This document shows positions 50,950 to 59,348 of a DNA stretch of 64,000 nt, piece by piece (position 1 is the first letter of the stretch; each line of letters starts with the position of its first letter). The position numbers and the translations under genes are program-made. Source of the stretch: Talpa occidentalis (lineage: Eukaryota; Chordata; Mammalia; Eulipotyphla; Talpidae); contig NW_023603184.1 in NCBI RefSeq assembly GCF_014898055.3, forward strand, positions 117,418,615 to 117,482,614. Reading direction: 5' to 3'. Below the pieces are notes generated by a model, which was not told the origin of the DNA, did not search any database, and was given only the letters and a program-made list of their open reading frames with translations.

Positions 50950-51725
50950 GAGGTACTATTAGGATGCCCCCATCAGGTATTGCTACCATAGTACCCACCA
51001 CCAAATCAGCCGCAGTCCTCCTAATGGAATTCTACACTATCACCTGTAATTTGGTCATGACAAAGATTAGACTTCAGTTTGATTAGGACTCTAGATTTAT
51101 TACGTTTTCAAAAAGAATATAAAACCAGAGAAATGCATTAAAATACACCATAGTGATGCCATCAGAAAAATTAGCCTTTAGATGCCGCAGGGAAACAACA
51201 ACCTGATTTCTTCAATGATTATTGATACATTGTAAGAAAAAAATCATTAAGAGGATTATATAAATTGTTAGGGCAAAAACATGCATATGAGATTGGGGAA
51301 ATTTGAATACTGATGGGACAGTTAATGATACTAAGGAATTATTATTAACTTTAAAAGTGAGATAATAGTGTTGTGGTTATGTTTTTGTTAAATCCACAAC
51401 TTTTAGAGACATACTGAAATATTTATGGGTGAAATGATATTATTTCTGAGATCTGCTTCCACATAATCCAAATTTGAAGTGGCAGGAAGTATAGGTGAAA
51501 TACAGATGGTGATTGTCAAATTTGACGATGAATGTTGCAATTCTCTCCACTTTCATGTATGTTTTAAAATTTTTAGAAGATGAAAAAGTGCTGTTATTTA
51601 GATTAGCCTCAGAGATCATATTGTGGAGATAAGTAGTTGTTTCTGTGAAATAATTATTCTCTTAAGAAAGGTTTCACATTAGGGATTTTTTCATACCATT
51701 ACCAAAAGTACATTCATAATAAGAT
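50950..51725. other. intergenic DNA
   Basis: Nothing named; an unassigned repeat-like phrase (gtacccaccaccaaatcagc) lies at about 50990. Confidence 0.45.
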
Positions 51726-51729
51726 GTAG

Positions 51730-51930
51730 TTAACATTTATTAAATATCAAGTTATGTGTCACACAGTTATTCTAGTCATTTTACATGTGTTTTCTTGCTT
51801 CAGATTCATCAGAATTGTATGAAGTAATTCTATGATATTTGCTTTCCATATCATGCTGAGAGAGTAAATTTCTTAAACAGCAAGGAGAGAATGGAGCCAG
51901 GCTTTCAGTCTGGCGTGCTCTCTGCTCTGC
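51730..51930 (-). repeat. MIR SINE fragment
   Basis: gttaacatttattaaatatc, gtcacacagttattctagtc, attttacatgtgttttcttg and gagaatggagccaggctttc fit reverse-complement MIR. Confidence 0.6.
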
Positions 51931-51983
51931 TCAGACTGAATGGTTAACAGGAGTGGAGATTTTGAGTGACGATGTCTGTTGCA

Positions 51984-51984
<1 letters not shown>

Positions 51985-52034
<50 letters not shown>
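51985..52034. repeat. (TA)n microsatellite
   Basis: About 24 uninterrupted TA units. Open frames through it are artefacts. Confidence 0.97.
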
Positions 52035-52040
<6 letters not shown>

Positions 52041-53200
52041 TGTGTGTATGGAGTATATATTTCTGTTTTCTCGATGAGCCTTCTTTGCCCCAATTTGAAC
52101 CTTTTGGGCAATATTATAATTTGCATTTTGGCTAAATTAGAGACTCAAAAACTCGTCAGCCTGCTTCAAGACAATACTAGCCACTATTTGAATCTTTAAT
52201 GAGGCAAGCTGTTTCACTTCCCCACAAGATGGGGTGAAAGCACAATTTTGTTTTAATATTCTTAATTGTTCCAAGGCAGTTTTCCCTGGTGTAGTGTATT
52301 TGAATGGCATGTGGCTGGCAGGAAGGGAAAGATGGTGCATCCTAAGGTGAGACCTTCTCATTATAATGCCTGCGCACAAAGCAGGGGCAAACCCTGGCAA
52401 ATAAGAAATGGCATTTTCAGTACTGAAAAATGAAAACAGCCCTTGGGTAAAACTCTGATGTTCACCCAGGGGATAGCTCCCTCATGTAGGATCCAGGGGA
52501 GCTTATAAAATCTTTAAAAAGTTGAATGCTCAAGTCATCTGTGAACTGTCAGAACATTTTGCATAAATAATCTCCAGGCGAGTAAATTAAAAACCTCAAG
52601 TCAGTAAAATCCTTTGTAAAGTGACCCTTTCCATATTTTGCTAGAATTGTGGTTTGTGATAATTGAAGCTTTATTGGCAAAGTAGCAGCCCAAGAGGATG
52701 ACTGAAATAAGGTTTTGTGCTTCAAGCAGTTCAGCAACTGACTCCAAATACATATAACACTGTAGAGATTGGGGGGGCCTTGATTGAGCTAAACATCTTT
52801 TTATCTCCCACTTCATTAAAATTGAGGTAGCTTGAATTTTTCCCCGAAATTAATAATGTATATAAAATTAATGAAATTATCCTTTAAGGAAGGTTAAAAA
52901 AAGTACTAGGAAATTCTAATTCTTCTAATTAGCCAATGGTTATTTAGAAGTTTACTGCAAATTTCCCAAGACTGATATGAATATGTGCCCTTCAAACTTA
53001 AAATTCATTGTTTTCCTCACTTTCATGTGAGTGGATTTCCCTACACCCTGGCAATTTACCCCTCCATAGTTTCTGTCTCCTGGGGTCAAGAGGAAAATAA
53101 ATTGACATGATCTATATATCTGTCTTGAATCTAAAAATTACCTTTATGCTCAGGGATGCTTCTCAATATGTAGTTGTTGAACAGCCTCAAGATATATGGA
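52035..53200. other. AT-rich intergenic DNA
   Basis: No gene or repeat recognised. Confidence 0.5.
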
Positions 53201-53203
53201 AGG

Positions 53204-53482
53204 AGCCTCCCTGGTGGCGCAAGGGGTTAAAATGCAACCTATGAAGCTATCCCTAGCTGAAACAGCACAAGTTGGATCCCTGACCCGGGAGCTACCCACA
53301 TGGTGCAGCAGACCTCTCATGACTTGCCCACTGCTCCCCTCAGCAGTGTATTTCAGTCACTCTGCCTGTTCTGTTCCCCACTCAGTCTCTGGTGAGTCCT
53401 CTCAACCCCCACACCTCTAGCCTGTACCCCAGTTCTTGAATGCATGAATAAATCAATCTTAAAATAAAAAATTAAAAAAAAA
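53204..53482 (+). repeat. tRNA-derived SINE, type A, plus
   Basis: Head gcctccctggtggcgcaagg, body to ctgtaccccagttcttg, tail aataaatcaatctta plus A-rich run. No clear TSD. Confidence 0.92.
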
Positions 53483-53545
53483 TGTGGCAGATCATGGAAA
53501 TTTTATAAAATTAGAAATTGCTCTATACTTTATTATTATTTTTTT

Positions 53546-53645
53546 NNNNNNNNNNNNNNNNNNNNNNNNNNNNNNNNNNNNNNNNNNNNNNNNNNNNNNN
53601 NNNNNNNNNNNNNNNNNNNNNNNNNNNNNNNNNNNNNNNNNNNNN
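53546..53645. other. assembly gap (100 N), upstream of MOB4 exon 4
   Basis: Exactly 100 N, the conventional size for a gap of unknown length. The left flank ends in a T-rich run; the right flank begins inside the tail of a SINE. It separates the MOB4 exons from 53.5 kb that contains none of the MOB4 5' exons. Confidence 0.99.
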
Positions 53646-53697
53646 CACCACCACACCTCTGACCTACACCCCAGTTCTTCACAAAAATAAATAAATA
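53646..53697 (+). repeat. 3' end of a SINE truncated by the gap
   Basis: caccacacctctgacctaca, ccccagttctt and aataaataaata: the last 50 bp of a type A SINE whose body is lost in the N run. The next SINE starts at once. Confidence 0.88.
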
Positions 53698-53965
53698 GGG
53701 CCTCCCTGGTGGTGCAAGGGGGTAAGATGCAACCTATGAAGCAATCAGCCGCTGCCGCATAAGTTCGATCCCTTGCCAGGGAGCTACCCACATAGCTCAG
53801 CAGACCTCTCCTGACTCACCCGCTGTTCCCCTCAGCTGTGTGTTTCAGTCTGCCGCTCTATTCCCCAGTCTGCTTCTGGTGAATCCTCTTACCCCCCGAC
53901 ACCTCTTGCCTGTACCCCAGTTCTTGTATGCATAAATAAATAAAAAAATAAACAAAAAATAAACA
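53698..53965 (+). repeat. tRNA-derived SINE, type A, plus
   Basis: Head gggcctccctggtggtgcaa, B-box-like agttcgatccctt, tail aataaataaaaaaataaac. Directly follows the truncated SINE, inserted into or next to its A-rich tail. Confidence 0.92.
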
Positions 53966-54499
53966 GTGTGTGTGGAGGGAGAGGGTGAGGACTGAGTTAA
54001 AATACTCAAGCTCTGTTAAGGGACAAAAGCAAGTCAGAAAATTATGTATGATATGATCCCAATATATTTAAGCTGTCCATAGAAAATCAAAATTTCATGT
54101 AAATGGTAATTACCTTTTAGAAGGAGGTGGTGGGATTATGGAGGATTTTTGTCTTATACATTTTATACTTGTTTTTTTGAAATTTTTATGAGGAGCATAT
54201 TGTTTTAATCAGAACAATACCTGGAAAATGTATAAACATCTAGTCTTTTTTTCTGTGTACTGTTTGGATATAGATAAATATATACTTTTTTTTTTACATA
54301 ACTAGAATCTTACAGTGAATATAGGCATATGTACTTTGTATTTTTATGTTTATACCAACATTTTACTACTCTAAATTATTAATCATTTAGAATGCTTCAA
54401 AAATTTCTTGTATGTATATCTTGTTTTTTGTGACCATCTTTACATGTCTGCATGCAGTTCTGATTATTTTGTTAGAATATATTCTTAGGACAATTACTT

Positions 54500-54757
54500 T
54501 TTTTTTTTAAAGATTTATTTATATAAGTACTGGGTACAGTCAGTACCTCCTCCAGGAGGGTGAAAGAATTTACCAGAAATACACTGCTGAGAGGAGCGGT
54601 ACAACGAAGTACACTGTTGAGGGGAGCAGCAGGCGGCAGGAGAGGTCTGCGCACCATGTGGGACCCTTGCCCTGTGGCCGAGGATCGAACTGGCACTGCA
54701 GAGGCTGCGAGCAGCTTCGCAACCCAGGGCTCAACTGCTGCGCCATCAGGGAGGCCC
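54500..54757 (-). repeat. SINE, type B, minus, rearranged (MOB4 intron 3)
   Basis: TSD aggacaattactt (54487-54499) and aggacaatgactt (54758-54770), one mismatch. Internally the acactgctgagaggagc block is present twice (about 54583 and 54610) and part of the gagccagagcgggg region is missing, so the copy is rearranged or chimeric. Confidence 0.94.
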
Positions 54758-55076
54758 AGGACAATGACTTATTTTAAATATTATATTTCCTAAGCTTCTT
54801 GGGGAATATTTCAAATTACTTCCCAGAAAAATTGTACCAATTCCAGCATATAAGAGTAATCAACTTAATAATTCTGATAATGCATATTATTAGAATTGTT
54901 AGTTTTTGGTTTTGTGTTTTGACATATAGGTCTTTGCAAGAAGTGCTGTATCAATACAATTGGTGTTGATAATGTGAATGAGGAAGGAAGGGTGGTGGTG
55001 GTGGTGAGATTCCCTTTATAGTTAATATTCTAAAATAGACTGCGATAACACTTTTCATTTATATATCTATTTTCAG

Positions 55077-55119
55077 GCAATTCTGTCTTGAACTAAATGG
55101 ACTTGCTGTTAAACTTCAG
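55077..55119 (+). CDS. MOB4: MOB4 coding exon 4
   Basis: A 43-bp exon that starts with the last base of the split Arg75 codon and encodes 14 residues ([14 protein letters not shown]). The acceptor is tattttcag|gcaattc and the donor cag|gtaatg. Its phase fits exon 5 (starts phase 0). In the Mob fold it forms part of the helical core just before the zinc site. Confidence 0.96.
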
Positions 55120-57752
55120 GTAATGTTTTCTTTAAGTTACAGTGTAAACTTCTGATTTTTTTCCCCCATTTTTGTAACTTAATGTGTTTTATAAAGACTA
55201 ATCTAAAATGTGTATTTTCTGCTAGTGTTTTGCATGGAAATGTTCCAACCCAAATGATGAGCTTTTTCATTATTACCTTACTTATTAAAAAATACTACTT
55301 TTTAACAGAGTGAATGCCATCCAGATACATGCACTCAGATGACAGCAACTGAACAATGGATTTTTCTTTGTGCAGCTCATAAAACTCCAAAAGAGGTGAG
55401 AATTCACAAAATAGAATGACTAATAAAATCATCATAACCTAAATCTTTCCAAGACAATAGTAGACAATTTTTAGGGTTTTTAGTTCATTGTTTATTTTGC
55501 TATTTGGTTTATAGATACTGCAGCAAGTTTATTTTCATAGTACTATTTTAGGATTCCTTAGATTAGAGTCATTTTTCATTATTGGGTGGTTGTATGGACT
55601 AGAATTTGCTTTACGGTTCACTGACTATCACAAAATAACATGTCACCATTGTCCTGATACTTAATGTATAATTGATGAGCTGTTTAAGTTTGTTTATACC
55701 TGTTTAAGTTTGATTATACCTGTTTAAGTTTGATTCCCTTACTTCTTTTGATCGGAATAACTGTTGGTGATTACTAGCTGATGTTTGGTCAGTTAAGTAG
55801 AAATGTTACTTTTGAGCTTTTAAAGTTTATAGGTGAATATTTTTTCTTTACATTTCATTACTATCTTATAAATGCATCATAACGATTTTCCTTTCCATAA
55901 TTGGTCCAAATTTAAAGTTATTTATTTTTCTCATTATTTAGTATTTAGTTTTTGTTCAGAATAAGTAAATGTATAGAAAGTAGCAAATGTTGGGCCTCTT
56001 TGGTGGGATTAAGTCTCAGCACTATGAAGCTATTGGTAGCCACTGCAGCATGAGTTCGATCCCCAGTCAGGGAGCTAATCCACATGGCACAGCAGACCTC
56101 TCCTGTCCCACCTGCTGCTCCCCTCAGCTGTGCATTTCAGTCAATCCACCTGTTCTCCCCACTCTGTCTCTGGTGAATCCTCTCACACCCCTTGCACCTC
56201 TGGTCTACACCCCAGCTGTTGTAAATAAATCTTTAAAAAAAAAAAAGAAAAGAAAAAGAGAGTGGCAAATGTCTTTAGAATTTTTTTTTTTTTAAAATAA
56301 TTCCTTCATATTATCTGGTACCCAGTACATACTGAGTTTTTTTAGTTATCTCAAAAGTTTCCTTTATAACTGTTCAAACTGTGTGTTGCATTTTCTTTTA
56401 ATCTGTAGTAATTACTTTCCCTTGCCACTGCTTTGTTGAAAATAATTGGTTATGCCAGTTCTATAGAATTAAAGACATTCATATTGTCATTATATTGAGT
56501 TGGGGATACTATGGCTTAAAGACAAGTGACTCTGGCCACAAAATCAATATTGTTCTTTTGTTTAAAAAGGGTAATTCTCCAAAGTACTCTCAGTTAGTAC
56601 TTATTTGGAAGGAAGACTTCATTCAGGGTGTTACTTTTTTGTGTTAATAAATAGAAGTAATATTAAGATTGTGTATTGTTTTATATCTGGGGAAAAATCC
56701 ATGTGGCAATTTCATAATTTGCTAAAACTGGCTGTATGGTATTGTGAATACAATGATAACTGCAACTAGGAAACTGAATTAGGAAGGCTAGTTTCATTTG
56801 GGTAAATAGTAAAGATGCTGCATTATTTTCACTTGAATTATACCATCTTGCCTGAATCTCTGTGATAGAACCAGACTCCTCTTAGACAGCATGGCTAAAA
56901 GAGCAGACATTCCTAAGTTGGACTGCTTGTATTTGAAGAATTTTCTTATCTTTGCAGCATTTTAAGATCTGGGAAGAAGCCATACTCTGCAAACTGACTA
57001 TCCTCAGTTCCTTCTTTCTTTTTTTGTTGTAGTTTTGGTTCTTCATTTATTGGTTAGATTTAGGTATTTGGTTCTTCCCGTCTTTTTCAAAAGGTTTTCT
57101 TCTAAGTACATTGTTAGTTGTCAGACCCAAAAAATAACCTAGGATATCATGCCAAAGGAACAGTCTGCTTTTGGATGGGGGTGGAAGGTACCTGTATATT
57201 AATAGGCCTAATCTAAGAGGAGCTCTTTGTTGATGCATTTTTTTATCCTTTCTTTTATAGTGTCCTGCTATAGACTATACTAGACACACACTTGATGGTG
57301 CTGCATGTCTTCTGAATAGCAATAAATATTTTCCCAGCAGGTAAACAAAACTCTTAAACAAGGTCTTAAAACTTTTAGGATTTAATGTAATAGAATATTC
57401 TGGTTAATGCTTTATATTCTTTAAACTTTTCTGTTTTTTTAGCTGTTTTATATTTGGCTTGTTCAGAACTTACGCAGGTTTTGAAATTAGGTTAGTTAGA
57501 TTAAAAGTAACAGAAGTTGGCTCCCAAAGTACACAGGTCAGTTCAGTCAAGTGTAGTGCTGGCTGCTGTTTGCTGTTCTCCAAGCCTCTCCTTTTCACCT
57601 TAAGTTGGAATGTTTACAAATTTGCTTACTTGAATCTCTGTGATGATAGTTAAGGTCAATGTTTTTTTTAAAAGACAGCACGCCTAGAACACAGGCTTTC
57701 CTAAATTGGACTTATTTTTGAAGGTTTCCTTGTCCTTGTCTACATATTTTTA

Positions 57753-57783
<31 letters not shown>

Positions 57784-59348
57784 GAGGCATGCTTTATTTA
57801 TTTGTTTGCTGGTTTGTTTGTTTTGTTTTTATACATGCACTGGGTACAGTCAGAAGCGCGGGAGGGTGAGAGAATTCACCAGAGCCAGAGCGGGGAGCAG
57901 AGCAGGCAGAAGGACCGAAGTACACTGCTGAGGGGAGCAGCGGGCGGCAGGAGAAGTCTGCACGCCATGTGGGACCCTCCTCCGGTGGCCGGGGAGCAGC
58001 CGGGGATCGAACCGGCGGCGCAGAGGCCGCGGGCAGCTTCGCAACCCAGCGCTCAACCGCTGCGCCACCGGGGAGGCCCTGTCTACATATTTTTAATGTG
58101 GGAAGAAGACTGCATGTTGTAATGTTTTTTGGGTGAGGTTTGTGACTGACCTTTTTATTCTAATAAGATATTTGTTACCAGGTGGATTGATTTGGAAACT
58201 TTTCTTTCCTGAATATCATTAACTCCAAAGAGCGCATATAAAAATGTATAGGGCCTCCCCGGTGGCGCAGCGGTTGAGCACTGGGCTGCAAAGCTGCCCA
58301 CAGCCTCTACAGCACCGGTTCGATCCCTGGCCGCTAAGCAAGGGTCCCACATGGCATGCAGACCTCTCCTGCCCCCCGCTGCTCCCCTCAGCAGTGTACT
58401 TTGTCACTGCTGTTCTGCTCCTCTCTCTGGCTCTGGTGAATTCTCTCACCCTCCTGTGCTTCTGACTGTACCCAGTGCTTGTATAAATAAAAAAATAAAT
58501 CTTAAAAAAAAAATAAAAAAATAAAAATGTATAAAAAATACTTTTTTGCTTAGTATCCTGAGGCACTTTTTTTAAAAAAGGATATCAGAAACATGCAATT
58601 TTTATTTCTCAAAAAGGATCTAGTTCTGTAGAGTAAAACAGTCCCTTTTAGTTTTGATCACCTCAAGTGGACAAAGTATTGGTGTCATAAATGGATGTTT
58701 TAGTAAGTTTTAATTTGTCAAAGATTCATTTTAATTGTATTAAACTTTAACAAAGTTTAAAACAGTAATACTGACTTTAATTCAGTTGCTGTGGATAGGT
58801 AGAAAGAACACTGCCCCAAAAGTAAATGGTGGGGGTTCTAGTTCTACCCTTACCTCTTACTAGTACTGTGACTTGAACTGGTCACTTATTTTCCGTAGCT
58901 GTCAGCTTCCACCCTTATTGAGGAGATTGGATTACATTGTTCCTGAGATCTGATTAGCTTTATTAATCTATGATTTCTATTTCTAGGGTTAGTATAAAGG
59001 AATCATCTGTAGCAAAACTAGGATCAGTATGCCGTAGGATTTACAGAATATTTTCACATGCTTATTTTCATCACCGGCAGATATTTGATGAATATGAAGT
59101 AAGTATATTTCATTAATTGTCTTGATAGCATTATCAGAATAATCTATGTTGATATTATAATGACTTTTGATTTTGTATAGTAAATGAAAATAACATCTTT
59201 TTCTTCCTCTTTACAGAATGAAACATTTTTATGTCATCGGTTTACTAAATTTGTGATGAAATACAATTTGATGTCCAAGGATAACCTGATTGTACCAATT
59301 TTAGAAGAGGAAGTTCAGAATTCAGTTTCTGGGGAAAGTGAAGCATGA
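55077..59348 (+). CDS. MOB4: MOB4 (phocein), 3' five coding exons, partial gene
   Basis: MOB family member 4 (phocein) is a non-catalytic zinc-binding adaptor of the STRIPAK complex, where it links striatin/PP2A to MST-type kinases in the cytoplasm and at Golgi and endocytic membranes. Five exons, 55077-55119, 55309-55395, 57261-57340, 58987-59098 and 59217-59348, splice in frame with GT-AG introns of 189, 1865, 1646 and 118 bp. They give 150 residues matching human MOB4 residues 76-225 as I know it, apparently with no change. The zinc ligands of the Mob fold are all visible: Cys92 and Cys97 (C-x4-C, exon 5), His169 and His174 (H-x4-H, exon 7). The C-terminus ends ...SGESEA then TGA. Introns rule out a processed pseudogene. 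Coding exons 1-3 (about 75 residues) are not visible upstream; the gap at 53546-53645 lies 1.4 kb before exon 4. Numbering assumes the human 8-exon structure. Confidence 0.97.
55309..55395 (+). CDS. MOB4: MOB4 coding exon 5 (first zinc-ligand pair)
   Basis: 87 bp, 29 whole codons, from SECHPDTC to HKTPKE. The acceptor is tttttaacag and the donor gag|gtgaga. It carries Cys92 and Cys97, the C-x4-C half of the structural zinc site shared by Mob proteins. The following TATEQW motif is also typical of the family. Confidence 0.97.
55681..55736 (+). repeat. 20-bp tandem repeat, about 2.8 units (MOB4 intron 5)
   Basis: tgtttaagtttgtttatacc, then tgtttaagtttgattatacc, then tgtttaagtttgattc. Array is in the large intron 5. 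Confidence 0.95.
55991..56260 (+). repeat. SINE, type A, plus (MOB4 intron 5)
   Basis: Head tgggcctctttggtgggatt (diverged A box), B box gttcgatcccc, tail gtaaataaatcttt plus A-rich run. TSD agtagcaaatgt (55979-55990) and agtggcaaatgt (56261-56272), one mismatch. Confidence 0.94.
56851..56995 (+). repeat. intronic direct repeat, copy 1 (MOB4 intron 5)
   Basis: Blocks tgaatctctgtgat, agacagcatggctaaaa, ttcctaagttggact, tatttgaag, ctgggaagaagcc. The same blocks recur in order at 57629-58120, on the other side of exon 6. Confidence 0.75.
57261..57340 (+). CDS. MOB4: MOB4 coding exon 6
   Basis: 80 bp, 26 codons plus two bases of a split Arg145 codon (CPAIDY ... NKYFPS). The acceptor is tcttttatag and the donor cagcag|gtaaac. 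It is flanked by two diverged copies of one intronic sequence (56851-56995 and 57629-58120). Confidence 0.97.
57629..58120 (+). repeat. intronic direct repeat, copy 2, split by a SINE (MOB4 intron 6)
   Basis: Blocks tgaatctctgtgat, agacagcacgcctagaa, ttcctaaattggact, atttttgaag and, after the SINE, atgtgggaagaagac. Removing the SINE 57753-58079 and one TSD restores colinearity with copy 1. Confidence 0.75.
57753..58079 (-). repeat. SINE, type B, minus, near-consensus (MOB4 intron 6)
   Basis: Best-preserved full copy in the window: cagaagcgcgggagggtgag, ccagagccagagcgggg, gggatcgaaccggcgg (B box, reversed), ctgcgccaccggggaggcc. Tail is a run of about 27 T plus a diverged stretch. TSD tgtctacatattttta at 57737-57752 and 58080-58095, perfect over 16 bp. 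Confidence 0.97.
58251..58520 (+). repeat. SINE, type B, plus (MOB4 intron 6)
   Basis: Head gggcctccccggtggcgcag, A box tggcgcagcgg, B box ggttcgatccc, tail aataaaaaaataaatctta plus A-rich run. TSD ataaaaatgtata at 58238-58250 and 58521-58533, perfect. Inverted relative to the SINE 171 bp upstream. Confidence 0.97.
58790..58975 (+). repeat. MIR SINE (MOB4 intron 6)
   Basis: agaaagaacactgccccaaa, ggttctagttctacccttac, actgtgacttgaactggtca and tgaggagattggattacatt follow a MIR-type order. It ends about 10 bp before the exon 7 acceptor. Confidence 0.65.
58987..59098 (+). CDS. MOB4: MOB4 coding exon 7 (histidine zinc ligands)
   Basis: 112 bp: one base completing Arg145, then 37 codons (VSIKESS ... 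IFDEYE). The acceptor is atttctag and the donor gaa|gtaagt. It holds the SHAYFHHRQ motif with His169 and His174, which complete the zinc site with the exon 5 cysteines. The segment is a conserved Mob helix. Confidence 0.97.
59217..59348 (+). CDS. MOB4: MOB4 terminal coding exon 8 with stop
   Basis: 132 bp, 43 codons plus TGA at 59346-59348, beginning NETFLCHRF and ending VSGESEA. The acceptor is ctctttacag. Intron 7 before it is only 118 bp. The reading frame is open and undamaged to the expected end of the protein. Confidence 0.97.
   Translation, partial: NETFLCHRFTKFVMKYNLMSKDNLIVPILEEEVQNSVSGESEA

Noticed and set aside
51944..52199. open frames with Ile-Tyr repeats
   Set aside because: Translation of a (TA)n microsatellite.
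53484..53791. open frames crossing the N run
   Set aside because: They exist only because N was translated as X; no sequence supports them.
57706..58122. 138-residue open frame in MOB4 intron 6
   Set aside because: It is the translation of a SINE and its poly-T tail; the same peptide pattern recurs at other SINE copies (16098-16517, 49787-50077).
55077..59348. MOB4 as a processed pseudogene
   Set aside because: Four introns with proper GT-AG sites, an intact frame, no adjoining poly(A) and no TSD argue for the real gene.
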